A DNA stretch of 6,563 nt, taken from Lentisphaerota bacterium. Its GTDB lineage: Bacteria; Verrucomicrobiota; Kiritimatiellia; RFP12; UBA1067. The position numbers and the translations under genes were made by a program. Position 1 is the first letter of the stretch. Every line of letters begins with the position of its first letter. Below are positions 1 through 6,563 of this stretch, piece by piece. The DNA lies in assembly GCA_015061765.1 (NCBI GenBank), contig SUVZ01000219.1, positions 1 through 6,563 on the forward strand, given 5' to 3'. The notes under the pieces are model-generated. The model was not told the DNA's origin. It saw only the letters and a list, made by a program, of their open reading frames with translations, and made no database searches.

Positions 1-219
1 GGGAGCGATCTTGAGAAACGCAATGCGTATCTGCGCAAGTATTGGGCTGTAAGGAAAGTGAGAGATGCGGAGCGTTTTGCGGATACATGGCGAGAAAGGT
101 ATCCGGGGCATCCCGCGCCGAGGTTCATGGAGGCGTATGAGGTGAGCGAATACGGACGCGCACCAACGGATGAAGACATGAAGATGCTTATGGGGATGAG
201 TCGGGAAGCGCATCTTTAG
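1..219 (+). CDS. C-terminal fragment of an unidentified protein (5' end outside window)
   Basis: Frame 1 is open from the first base to a TAG at 217-219, giving 72 residues. The other two forward frames hit stops early (TGA at 10-12, TAA at 50-52). The fragment is rich in Arg, Lys and Glu, contains the stretch RYPGHPAPRF, and ends in MGMSREAHL. It looks soluble and mostly helical, with no membrane segment. I do not recognise a family. It could be the tail of an enzyme from the same secreted catabolic locus, but nothing in these residues proves that. It is separated from the next gene by 110 bases that include a promoter-like element, so it probably belongs to a different transcription unit or to an operon with an internal promoter. 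Confidence 0.6.
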   Translation, partial: GSDLEKRNAYLRKYWAVRKVRDAERFADTWRERYPGHPAPRFMEAYEVSEYGRAPTDEDMKMLMGMSREAHL

Positions 220-292
220 CGGATGGCGGCAGGGTTTTGGCAAAAACATGATTGTTTCTTGGACAAAAGATCACTTTTTCTCGTTTGCTATG

Positions 293-301
293 TGATATAA
301 T
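293..301 (+). promoter_or_regulatory. Extended -10 promoter element (TGATATAAT)
   Basis: TGATATAAT combines a perfect sigma-70 -10 hexamer (TATAAT, 296-301) with the TGn extension (293-295). Extended -10 promoters can work without a strong -35, and none is visible at 16-18 bases upstream (the region 272-279 is CACTTTTT). Transcription would be expected to start near 307-309, giving a leader of about 22 bases that still contains the ribosome binding site at 313-319. It probably drives the esterase, phosphoesterase, DUF4838 and PATR-like genes as one operon. The assignment is by motif only. Confidence 0.6.
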
Positions 302-312
302 CTCTTCACAAA

Positions 313-319
313 GAGAGGA
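313..319 (+). promoter_or_regulatory. Ribosome binding site fixing the esterase start at 330
   Basis: GAGAGGA at 313-319 lies 10 bases before the ATG at 330 and resembles a Shine-Dalgarno site. An ATG at 323 is followed at once by TGA and is out of frame, so it is not a start. This site, together with the promoter at 293-301, favours 330 over the in-frame TTG at 252. Confidence 0.65.
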
Positions 320-329
320 ACTATGTGAC

Positions 330-1919
330 ATGAAGGTGAAAAGCGCATTCTCGAATTTGCGTCATGCATACAAGCCGATTGCAACAGTCATATTTTGTGC
401 TTGTACATGGACGGAACCGGTTTTCGCATCGTCAGCCAAGTCTAAAGAACTTGACGGCTACGACAAATATGCGGAGACTGAATCCTACATCACGGCCACG
501 CCAATGAAGCTGTTCAAGGCACGCAAGTTCGAGGCGGGGGCTCCGGTCAAGTTCTCGACATATGTTATGAAGAACACCGATTTGAACTCGGCTCCGGTGT
601 TTCTGATGCTCGAATTCAACGAGAAGTCAACTCCTGCTGCGCTTGAAAAATATTCGGCGGAGAAACTGATTCCTCCGGGGTTGGTGGTGTTTGTTTCTAA
701 TGCGAGCATAAAGCCTACGGTAAAGGGAGGCTTCCCCAGATACATGCGCGGTGTGCTTTTCGGTAATGTCGGAAGGGGCTTCCCCGATATGGTAGTCGAG
801 GAACTCTTGCCGTTTGCGGCGGCGCAGGCGAAGGTGAAGATTTCGGAAGATCCCGACATGCATTTTGTGGCCGGAAGTTCGGCGGGGGGCGGTGCCACAG
901 TGAACATGCTGTGGTACCGCAACGACTTCTTCCGCCGGGGATATGCCGTGAGCCCTGTCGTTCCGCATGGACTCCCAACTCTTGTCCGCATGACGGAGTC
1001 GAAGCCTATGCGCATATACATCACTACGGGCGACAGGGAACCTGATCGCATCATGGGGGATCTCTTCTTCGGCGACTTCCAGCTGCGTGCTGCGTTCGAC
1101 TATGCCGGATATCCCTGTGAACTCGAGTATTTCCCGAATGGTGGACACAATGCGGGAAAGGGTTCGCCCGAAACGATGCGCAGGATGCTGGGCTTCGTCT
1201 GGAAGAACTGGGAAACGGAAAAGATCACTCCGCCGCGAAATCCCGTCCGCGTCGCTTCGCTTGTTGCAGGGCGCGGTTGGGAGAAGGTTTCCGAAACCGT
1301 ACCGGCGCAATGTCCCGTAAGGGCGGCCGGAGGTGAGTATACGTTTGAAGGGGGGAAGATATATTTCACGAAGGATGGTGAAAAACGTGTCGCCGCCAGC
1401 GGATTCCAGTGCATCACAGGAATTTCACTCTCCTCAGATCTCTGGAAACTCTATGTTTCGGACAAAGGACGGCGGCATGTCTCCGCCATGGTCATTGCGA
1501 AGGATGGTTCTCTCGGATTCCCGTTTCGCCATGCGGAGGTTGTGCTGCACGACGACGCCAAGCGCCTCGGTCCTACGGACATCGTCACGCTTGCGAACGA
1601 TCGCATCCTTTTTGCAACAGAACTTGGTGTGCAGAGTGCGATGTCGTTCGGTGTGACGGATGTGATACTGCCTCTCCCTGGTGATGCTCCGGCAGACCGC
1701 GTATGGATGAAGGGGAAGACGCTGTACGCCGCATCGGGCAAGGACGTGTTCCGCAGGGAATTGCTTGTTCCCGTTGCGGATGAGAACCGTATTACAGAAC
1801 CGGACAAGGCCTATTATGCGATTGAGGGGGAAAACCGCAACAGCAGCCATCTTGACCAGATTGCTCCCGCGATTGAGGCGGAGCGGTCAATCGTGATAAC
1901 GAACAGAATAGTGAAGTAA
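330..1919 (+). CDS. Secreted alpha/beta-hydrolase esterase fused to an SMP-30/gluconolactonase-like domain
   Basis: The product has 529 residues. A Sec signal peptide is visible: basic N-terminus, hydrophobic PIATVIFCACTW, likely cleavage after VFA near residue 34. Residues about 40-295 resemble the esterase D/enterochelin esterase fold (PF00756-like). The nucleophile elbow is G182-S183-S184-A185-G186 with Ser184, the probable acid is Asp235 or Asp239 in TTGDREPD, and the base is His273 in GGHN. Residues about 300-520 resemble the later blades of SMP-30/gluconolactonase propellers (TGISLSSD..LYVSD, FATELGVQ, LYAASGKDVFRREL). This esterase plus SMP-30 arrangement is familiar from planctomycete and other PVC proteins. 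The second half looks short for a full propeller, and the usual metal-binding Asn of the NGI motif is Thr363, so lactonase activity is doubtful. The likely role is periplasmic or extracellular deacylation of a glycan or phenolic ester; the substrate is unknown. The ATG at 330 is chosen because the in-frame TTG at 252 lies upstream of the promoter. This is the first gene of the operon, 19 bases before the next. Confidence 0.88.
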   Translation: MKVKSAFSNLRHAYKPIATVIFCACTWTEPVFASSAKSKELDGYDKYAETESYITATPMKLFKARKFEAGAPVKFSTYVMKNTDLNSAPVFLMLEFNEKSTPAALEKYSAEKLIPPGLVVFVSNASIKPTVKGGFPRYMRGVLFGNVGRGFPDMVVEELLPFAAAQAKVKISEDPDMHFVAGSSAGGGATVNMLWYRNDFFRRGYAVSPVVPHGLPTLVRMTESKPMRIYITTGDREPDRIMGDLFFGDFQLRAAFDYAGYPCELEYFPNGGHNAGKGSPETMRRMLGFVWKNWETEKITPPRNPVRVASLVAGRGWEKVSETVPAQCPVRAAGGEYTFEGGKIYFTKDGEKRVAASGFQCITGISLSSDLWKLYVSDKGRRHVSAMVIAKDGSLGFPFRHAEVVLHDDAKRLGPTDIVTLANDRILFATELGVQSAMSFGVTDVILPLPGDAPADRVWMKGKTLYAASGKDVFRRELLVPVADENRITEPDKAYYAIEGENRNSSHLDQIAPAIEAERSIVITNRIVK

Positions 1920-1927
1920 CTTCAGTT

Positions 1928-1933
1928 GGAGGA
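1928..1933 (+). promoter_or_regulatory. Ribosome binding site of the phosphoesterase gene
   Basis: GGAGGA lies 5 bases before the ATG at 1939, inside the 19-base gap after the esterase stop. A second in-frame ATG at 1945 is 11 bases away; 1939 has the more usual spacing. Both starts keep the Tat motif. Confidence 0.75.
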
Positions 1934-1938
1934 TAGTC

Positions 1939-3435
1939 ATGTCAATGCAGACCGGTGTCAGCAGGAGGGGGTTCATGGGCGGGTTGTCCGGTGCGGGGGC
2001 GATATTCGCCGCTGGCGGAGTCGGCGCCTCGACTGGCATTGACCTTGGCCGCGAGCGGATGCGCTTCGGTGTTCTTGCGGACATCCATATCGCCACCCGT
2101 GCACAGCAGCCGTATTTCGAAAGGACCTTGCGAAAGTTCGACGAATGGAAGGTTGATGGTGTTGTCGCATGTGGCGATCTTGCCGACTATGCAATGGAAC
2201 TTGAACTTCAGCTTCTTGCGGATACGTGGTTCAAGGTGTTTCCTGATGGACGCGGGTCTGACGGCCGCCCTGTTGCGAATCTCATGCACTACGGCGACCA
2301 TGATATGCAGGATGACCGCTATATCAATTTCAAGGACGCTGTCAAGGAATGGCCGGACGAAAAGATTCGCCGTGACAGTGTGATGTTCACGCATGACCGT
2401 AAGGCTTCATGGGAACGCTGCTTCAAGGAGCCGTGGTCCCCAATAGCCGTAAAAGAGGTCAAGGGCTATACGTTCGTTCTTTCCCATTTCACGAGAGGAG
2501 AACCCGGAAATGCCGTCGGGAACAACGTGCCGGGACTGAAGGAGGCGATGGCGGCTCTGAAACTCGACCCAAAGAAACCGGTGTTCTATTCCCAGCACCG
2601 GATCCCCCGCAACACCGCATGCGGTCCGCTCGTATGGGGACAGGATGACGGAAGCGTGACGAAAATACTTTCCGGATATCCAAACGCTGTAGCGTTCTGT
2701 GGGCACTGCCACATGGGCGGAGCCTATGAGAAGAGCATTTGGCAAGGTGCGTTCACCTGTGTGCAGGTGCCGTCTCTGCGGTATTGCGTGACGATGCAGG
2801 GACGTGAGAACGGCTACAGTCTCAAGGACCGTCCGAGGGTCGTCCCCGCCAATCCGTCGAAATGCATGGGTTCAATCGGCAGCGGCGAATGCCATCAAGG
2901 GCTTCTATGCATTGTCCATGACAATGCCATGGTCATCCGACGTTGGGAGTTCACCCACGACAAGCCTGTCGGACCGGATTGGGTGGTGCCGATTTCATCG
3001 TTCGCACTGCCGCCGCACAAGCGTCCGTTTGCTTTCGCCAACCGTGAAAAGGTTGTCGGAGTCGCGGAGTTCTCCGCCCGGGCGAAAGTGACTGTCGGCA
3101 AGCCCGTCAAAGGAAAGAAACGCGACAAATCGGAGCATATGATGACGCCTGTGTCTTTTCCGCCGGCCGTTCCCACGAAGGATGGCTTCCGTGCGAACGA
3201 CTATGAGGTTTCGCTCGAGCTGCGCCATGGCGAAGTGGAGAGGGTGCTTCTCCAGAAGAGGGTGTATTCGCCGATGTACCATCGCGGAACGGAGATGGAT
3301 GTCAAGCCGGTGACGTGCATGTTCGCTGCGGACGAAATTCCCGCAGGATGGGAATTGCGTTTCACGGTGCGTCCCGTAAATGCTTTCGGAAGAAAAGGCA
3401 ATCCCATTTCAAGCGACTGGAGGAAATTTTCATGA
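1939..3435 (+). CDS. Tat-exported calcineurin-like metallophosphoesterase with C-terminal beta-sandwich domain
   Basis: The product has 498 residues. Its N-terminus has a twin-arginine signal, S8-R9-R10-G11-F12-M13, followed by a Gly/Ala-rich hydrophobic stretch ending near GVGAS, so it is probably folded with its metals in the cytoplasm before export. The calcineurin-type signature (PF00149) is present in order: D48-I-H50, G79-D80, G119-D120-H121-D122, H220 in YSQH, and G255-H256-C257-H258. These residues would hold two metal ions and hydrolyse a phosphoester. In the third motif the usual Asn of GNHD is Asp120, an unusual change at a metal and phosphate contact. Residues from about 375 to the end look like an Ig/fibronectin-III-like sandwich (YEVSLELRHGEVERVLLQKR, WELRFTVRPVNAFG) that may aid substrate or surface binding. 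The substrate is unknown; a phosphorylated glycan, lipid or nucleotide is possible. The gene is 19 bases after the esterase and overlaps the next gene by 4 bases, so it is translationally linked to both. Confidence 0.9.
   Translation: MSMQTGVSRRGFMGGLSGAGAIFAAGGVGASTGIDLGRERMRFGVLADIHIATRAQQPYFERTLRKFDEWKVDGVVACGDLADYAMELELQLLADTWFKVFPDGRGSDGRPVANLMHYGDHDMQDDRYINFKDAVKEWPDEKIRRDSVMFTHDRKASWERCFKEPWSPIAVKEVKGYTFVLSHFTRGEPGNAVGNNVPGLKEAMAALKLDPKKPVFYSQHRIPRNTACGPLVWGQDDGSVTKILSGYPNAVAFCGHCHMGGAYEKSIWQGAFTCVQVPSLRYCVTMQGRENGYSLKDRPRVVPANPSKCMGSIGSGECHQGLLCIVHDNAMVIRRWEFTHDKPVGPDWVVPISSFALPPHKRPFAFANREKVVGVAEFSARAKVTVGKPVKGKKRDKSEHMMTPVSFPPAVPTKDGFRANDYEVSLELRHGEVERVLLQKRVYSPMYHRGTEMDVKPVTCMFAADEIPAGWELRFTVRPVNAFGRKGNPISSDWRKFS
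3419..3424 (+). promoter_or_regulatory. Ribosome binding site fixing the DUF4838 gene start at 3432
   Basis: GGAGGA inside the last codons of the phosphoesterase gene lies 7 bases before the ATG at 3432. The ATG overlaps the upstream TGA (ATGA, 3432-3435), a standard translational coupling arrangement. It outweighs an in-frame ATG at 3315, which would place 39 extra residues before the signal peptide and overlap the upstream gene by 121 bases. Confidence 0.8.
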
Positions 3436-5801
3436 AGAGGGTTCTTGCAACAGCGCTTGGAGCGCTCTGTGCATGCACTGCCGACGCTGATGGATTTCAG
3501 ATCGTCGAAAACGGCAGGCCAGTTGTCGAGATTGTGCAGACCGGCAATGCGCAGGTTGATGCAGACATCGCATTCTTCACCAATGCAGTCCGTCGCTGCA
3601 CCGGTGCGTCAATCCCGGTGGTCGGCAGGCGCAGCGGCGTGAAAGATGCGATTGTTTTCAAGCTCTCCAGTGCGTCGGCGTTCGAGATGGATCGCCACTC
3701 GATCGGCTTCCCCGACCATGCAACGATGATGATATCCGGAACGACGGATTCCTGCCGGTGGGCGCTGAACAGAATTCTCGAAAAGGATTTTGGCGTTGTG
3801 TTTTGTTTTCCTGGACCTTACGGCACGCATTTCCCTCAGAGAAGGAGCGTATCAGTAGAGCGCATGCCTTTTTCCGGCACGGCATCGCTTGCCGTTGAGC
3901 GTCATCTTGAACACGCCGATCCGTACTGGGAGAGGTGTCTTGGAGGACGTGAACTCGGCAAGCCGGGTCAGTTCTACGGACATTCCATGAATCGGTTCCT
4001 TCCGCCGGAGAAATATCGCGGTACACCTCTTGCGGGGAAGATATTTCCCGAAAAGAACGGCAAGCGCCGTGATATTCCTCCAACGCAGAAGGTCGGATGG
4101 CAACCCTGCTTTTCAAGCGTGGAGGCTGCGGAGGAGGCGGCGAAGAACATATGCGAGTGGCTTGACAATAACCCTTGGGCCAGATGCTGTTCAATTTCCG
4201 TGAATGATCTCGGAGGCTATTGTGAATGCAAGGCATGCGAAAAGATGAACGGCGGGTTCGGGAAGAAGTGCAGGATATATACGCATTTCGACAACTTCTC
4301 AGATGTCTACTACACGTGGGCGAACCGCGTTGCCGAACGTGTCGCCAGGAGGCATCCCAATGTTGTGATCGGTCTTCTGGCGTACTGCAACACGACCGAT
4401 CCGCCGTCCTTCCCTCTGCATGAAAATCTCATGCCGTTCCTCTGCACCGATAGTCATCAGCTGATGGATGATCGTATCGTGAAAACAAGATATGAGCATT
4501 TCGCTGCTTGGGGTGCGAAGTGCCGTCACATCGGAAACTGGGGCTACGACTACGGCGCGCCTTCCTACGCGCTTCCCCGTCTCTACGTCAACCCCCAGGG
4601 GCTCTTCTTCGACATGAAGAAGTCCGTATGCAAGTCGCTTGACGGTTACTTCGGCGAATGCATGAATCTTATCGGCGAAGGTCCGAAGCATTACATTCTG
4701 TACCGCAGGATGTTCAATGCCGACTGCGACACATCCGCCGAACTCGACCGCTGGTATGATGCTTGCTGCGGCAAGGCGGCGGTTCCTTATTTGAAAGAAT
4801 ACTTCAGGCTGTGGGAGGATTTCTGGACGGGTCAGCACATCAGAAAGAACAACAGCTGGTATTCCGGGATCAAGAGCACGTATTTCCCGTTCCGGAATCC
4901 GGTGCAGTACCTTGTCCGCTGGAATCCCGCCGACATGGTAAAGGCTTCCGAACTCATGGCGAAGGCCGTTGCGGCCGCAAACGCCAACGGGGACGCCGAC
5001 CAGCGCCGCCGTGCATCGCTGATGGCCGAATTCCATGAATACTATGTGACTAAGTCCAAGGCCTGCGGCGCGGATTTCCCGCGCATCCCCGATGCGGCCA
5101 CGGCGGTGCGTTTCCTTGAGGCTCTGCCGGAGATATGCGATACGGCCCGTCGCCATTCTGAGATCGCCCAAAGCATCATCCGCAGCAAGGACTATGAGAA
5201 AGCCTACAAGGAGCGCAGTTCCTGGAACTGGCAGATCAAGGGATTTCTGAAAAAGGCGGGTTCAATGGCGAATTCTGCCATCCTCTCGAAACTCAATGCG
5301 GCGGTGCGCCATGCGCCTGCGTCGGAATCCGTGATGGACGCCGTGAAGAAAGTTGTGGAGGACAAGCGTGTAATACCGGAATTCCGGGAACGGCTTTCCA
5401 CGCTTGTACGGGTGCAGACGCTTCCGAATCTGGCGGAGGGCATTGAATCGAAGAGGACCGAGAACAGTTTCCTCTGGGATTTCCCTGAGCTTACGGAGAA
5501 CCGTCAATTCTACATCTCCTTCAAAATCACAAACAAGCGAGTGGGGAAACAGGGGTATTGGATCTATTTTGCCGGATGGAGCTTGAAGAACAGGAAGTAC
5601 CGCGGCCATGACGAGGTCATGCTGACGCTCGGGCCCGGCGAGACGCAGACTGTGTCGTTCTTCGGAAAGATAAATCCCGGCTCGAAGGGCGGTCGGCTGG
5701 GGGTTGTTCCGCATCCCGTCAAGCTTGACAGCGTTGATGAGCTTGAGGTTGCTGACGTAAGGCTTTGTGAAGTTGATTCCAGAAAAGAAAGGAGCGAATG
5801 A
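3432..5801 (+). CDS. Secreted DUF4838 glycoside-hydrolase-like protein
   Basis: The product has 789 residues. The N-terminus MKRVLATALGALCACTADA is a Sec signal peptide with likely cleavage after ADA; LCAC at 12-15 is at best a poor lipobox. Residues about 20-140 resemble the small domain that precedes the barrel in alpha-glucuronidase and GH20-type enzymes, including R109-P135, where a Leu-Glu-Lys helix leads into a Phe-Pro-Gly turn and a closing HFP. Residues about 165-440 match the DUF4838 (PF16126) pattern: S-V-N258-D259-L-G-G-Y followed by C264-E-C266-K-A-C269, then NWGYDYG at 369-375 and FGE409. The acidic residues D259, D373 and E409 are candidates for catalysis, but no member-specific mechanism can be assigned from sequence alone. 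A helical region follows, then a C-terminal beta-sandwich from about residue 655 (YISFKITNK, GYWIYFAGW) that resembles a carbohydrate-binding or accessory module. The mature protein has about 23 cysteines, high for its size. The family is common in polysaccharide-degrading loci of Bacteroidota and PVC bacteria. It is translationally coupled to both neighbours and probably acts outside the inner membrane. Confidence 0.87.
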   Translation: MKRVLATALGALCACTADADGFQIVENGRPVVEIVQTGNAQVDADIAFFTNAVRRCTGASIPVVGRRSGVKDAIVFKLSSASAFEMDRHSIGFPDHATMMISGTTDSCRWALNRILEKDFGVVFCFPGPYGTHFPQRRSVSVERMPFSGTASLAVERHLEHADPYWERCLGGRELGKPGQFYGHSMNRFLPPEKYRGTPLAGKIFPEKNGKRRDIPPTQKVGWQPCFSSVEAAEEAAKNICEWLDNNPWARCCSISVNDLGGYCECKACEKMNGGFGKKCRIYTHFDNFSDVYYTWANRVAERVARRHPNVVIGLLAYCNTTDPPSFPLHENLMPFLCTDSHQLMDDRIVKTRYEHFAAWGAKCRHIGNWGYDYGAPSYALPRLYVNPQGLFFDMKKSVCKSLDGYFGECMNLIGEGPKHYILYRRMFNADCDTSAELDRWYDACCGKAAVPYLKEYFRLWEDFWTGQHIRKNNSWYSGIKSTYFPFRNPVQYLVRWNPADMVKASELMAKAVAAANANGDADQRRRASLMAEFHEYYVTKSKACGADFPRIPDAATAVRFLEALPEICDTARRHSEIAQSIIRSKDYEKAYKERSSWNWQIKGFLKKAGSMANSAILSKLNAAVRHAPASESVMDAVKKVVEDKRVIPEFRERLSTLVRVQTLPNLAEGIESKRTENSFLWDFPELTENRQFYISFKITNKRVGKQGYWIYFAGWSLKNRKYRGHDEVMLTLGPGETQTVSFFGKINPGSKGGRLGVVPHPVKLDSVDELEVADVRLCEVDSRKERSE
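5789..5794 (+). promoter_or_regulatory. Ribosome binding site of the PATR-like gene
   Basis: AAGGAG lies 6 bases before the ATG at 5801 but only 3 bases before the in-frame ATG at 5798. Spacing therefore favours 5801, giving a TGATG junction (5799-5803) with the DUF4838 stop. The two choices differ by one Met. Confidence 0.7.
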
Positions 5802-6563
5802 TGAGAAAGGTATGTATTGTTTCGACATGCGCGTTCACTGCGGCTTTTGCCGCGTTCTGCGACACTGCGGTATGGCTCGAGTCCGGTACTGGCGGCTGGA
5901 GTTCTCCTGACCGATGGGTGGACGGCAAGGTGCCCGTTCCGTCTGCGGCCTCTCCATGGACCGTGACAATACCTGATTGCGCGAATGCTGTTGTGACAGA
6001 TGCAGATAAAGAGTATTTTGAGGCGTTGGGCAAGTTGAACATCAACTCCAACGCGGTGCTCACCGTTACCAACGACGCTGCCCTTGCACTTTCCTGTCCG
6101 TTGACGGGTGGGATCGAGATGCGCATAGTCAAATTGGGCACCGGTACGCTTACGCTGAAATATACGCAAACCAAGTACCAATTCAATACCGAAAGAGCAG
6201 GCAGCAGATGGGAGGTGTATGACGGTGCGTTGGCCACCGATTCCTGCGGTTTGGCCGGGCCGATTGAATTCAGATGCCCGGTTGGTGTGTGGGCACCTGG
6301 AGTATTTAGATTGGATACGGCATGCCAGGTGCAGTTGAGGGGACTTTACGGGGATGGCACGGTTGAAATTCCAAGCAGTCTGGGAGAGCCTCTTGTTTTT
6401 GCACAGAATCAGGCCGGTTCTCCAAATGATTTTTCGGGGATGTTCAAGACTGACAATACGTCCTACAAATTTATTTTCAACGGTGCGTATCAGAAAATTT
6501 CAGATCCTGATGTGGCTGGTAGCTTGAAAGCTCCGGAAATAGGAGGTGGCGCTCGTCTTGCGC
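5801..6563 (+). CDS. Secreted PATR-like beta-strand surface protein, N-terminal part (cut by window end)
   Basis: The frame stays open from 5801 to the window edge, giving 254 codons and no stop. A Sec signal peptide (MRKVCIVSTCAFTAAFA) probably ends near residue 17-20. The mature start has the pattern W25-x7-W33-SSPDRW39-VDGKVP45, typical of large secreted proteins that carry autotransporter-associated beta-strand (PATR, PF12951-type) repeats. It is followed by LGKLNINSNAVLTVTND and KLGTGTLTL (G113-L119), both characteristic of right-handed beta-helix passengers. The rest is Gly, Asn, Thr and hydrophobic in short alternating runs, with no enzyme motif visible. Such proteins usually run to many hundreds or thousands of residues and are displayed on the cell surface or released. 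The C-terminus, which would show a beta-barrel, PEP-CTERM or sorting domain, lies outside the window. The 1-base overlap with the DUF4838 gene suggests co-production with the enzymes. A role in substrate binding or anchoring is inferred only. Confidence 0.82.
   Translation, partial: MRKVCIVSTCAFTAAFAAFCDTAVWLESGTGGWSSPDRWVDGKVPVPSAASPWTVTIPDCANAVVTDADKEYFEALGKLNINSNAVLTVTNDAALALSCPLTGGIEMRIVKLGTGTLTLKYTQTKYQFNTERAGSRWEVYDGALATDSCGLAGPIEFRCPVGVWAPGVFRLDTACQVQLRGLYGDGTVEIPSSLGEPLVFAQNQAGSPNDFSGMFKTDNTSYKFIFNGAYQKISDPDVAGSLKAPEIGGGARLA

Noticed and set aside
244..257. Small inverted repeat AAACA-TGAT-TGTTT upstream of the promoter
   Set aside because: Arms of only 5 A/T-rich base pairs are expected by chance. 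It lacks a strong GC stem to be a terminator, and there is no second copy to support an operator.
259..264. TTGGAC as a -35 element
   Set aside because: The spacing to TATAAT at 296 is 31 bases, far beyond the usual 16-18.
252..329. In-frame TTG start that would extend the esterase by 26 residues
   Set aside because: It lies upstream of the extended -10 element and has no clear ribosome binding site. The ATG at 330 has one and begins directly with a signal peptide.
627..1310. Reverse-strand open frame (227 codons) opposite the esterase
   Set aside because: It is antisense to the conserved catalytic region of the esterase, is Arg/His-rich with no domain-like pattern, and looks like a shadow frame.
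3315..3431. In-frame ATG that would extend the DUF4838 protein by 39 residues
   Set aside because: It would bury the signal peptide and overlap the phosphoesterase gene by 121 bases. The ATG at 3432 has GGAGGA at ideal spacing and a typical ATGA junction.
3465..3479. Possible lipoprotein cysteine (LCAC) in the DUF4838 signal peptide
   Set aside because: Cys at the -2 position is unusual for a lipobox, and a normal signal peptidase I site (ADA) follows directly.
4299..5171. Long reverse-strand open frame (290 codons) opposite the DUF4838 gene
   Set aside because: It is fully antisense to a gene with strong family motifs, shows no recognisable domain, and is explained by high GC and codon bias of the forward gene.

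Overview
The window reads as part of a secretion-dedicated gene cluster from a Gram-negative bacterium, most plausibly a member of the PVC superphylum such as an uncultured gut or sediment Kiritimatiellota or Lentisphaerota. That placement is inferred from gene content: a DUF4838 glycosidase-like protein, an esterase fused to an SMP-30-type propeller, a Tat-exported metallophosphoesterase and the start of a PATR-like (autotransporter-associated beta-strand) surface protein. No rRNA or marker gene is present, so the placement is not proven. All genes lie on the + strand. There are no tRNAs, CRISPR arrays, insertion sequences or long repeats.

Layout: (1) 1-219, the C-terminal 72 codons of an unidentified upstream gene. 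(2) 220-329, a short intergenic region with a perfect extended -10 element (TGATATAAT) about 30 bases before the first complete gene. (3) 330-1919, a secreted alpha/beta-hydrolase esterase with a C-terminal half resembling gluconolactonase/SMP-30. (4) 1939-3435, a Tat-signal calcineurin-like phosphoesterase. (5) 3432-5801, a secreted, cysteine-rich DUF4838 protein. (6) 5801 to the window end, the N-terminal 254 codons of a secreted beta-strand-rich protein with PATR-type motifs, cut off by the window edge.

Genes 3-6 look like one operon. The gaps are 19 bases, a 4-base overlap (ATGA) and a 1-base overlap (TGATG), each with a good purine-rich ribosome binding site, so translational coupling is likely. 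Every complete product carries an export signal, Sec for three and Tat for one. The simplest reading is an envelope or extracellular machine that attacks a decorated polysaccharide or glycoconjugate: an esterase removing acyl groups, a phosphoesterase removing phosphate, a DUF4838 protein related to glycosidases, and a surface protein that may bind substrate or anchor the system. The substrate cannot be read from the sequence.

Points worth following up are the GNHD-to-GDHD change in the phosphoesterase, the apparent loss of the metal-binding Asn in the SMP-30-like half of the esterase, the high cysteine content of the DUF4838 protein, and the direct coupling of degradative enzymes to a PATR-like surface protein.
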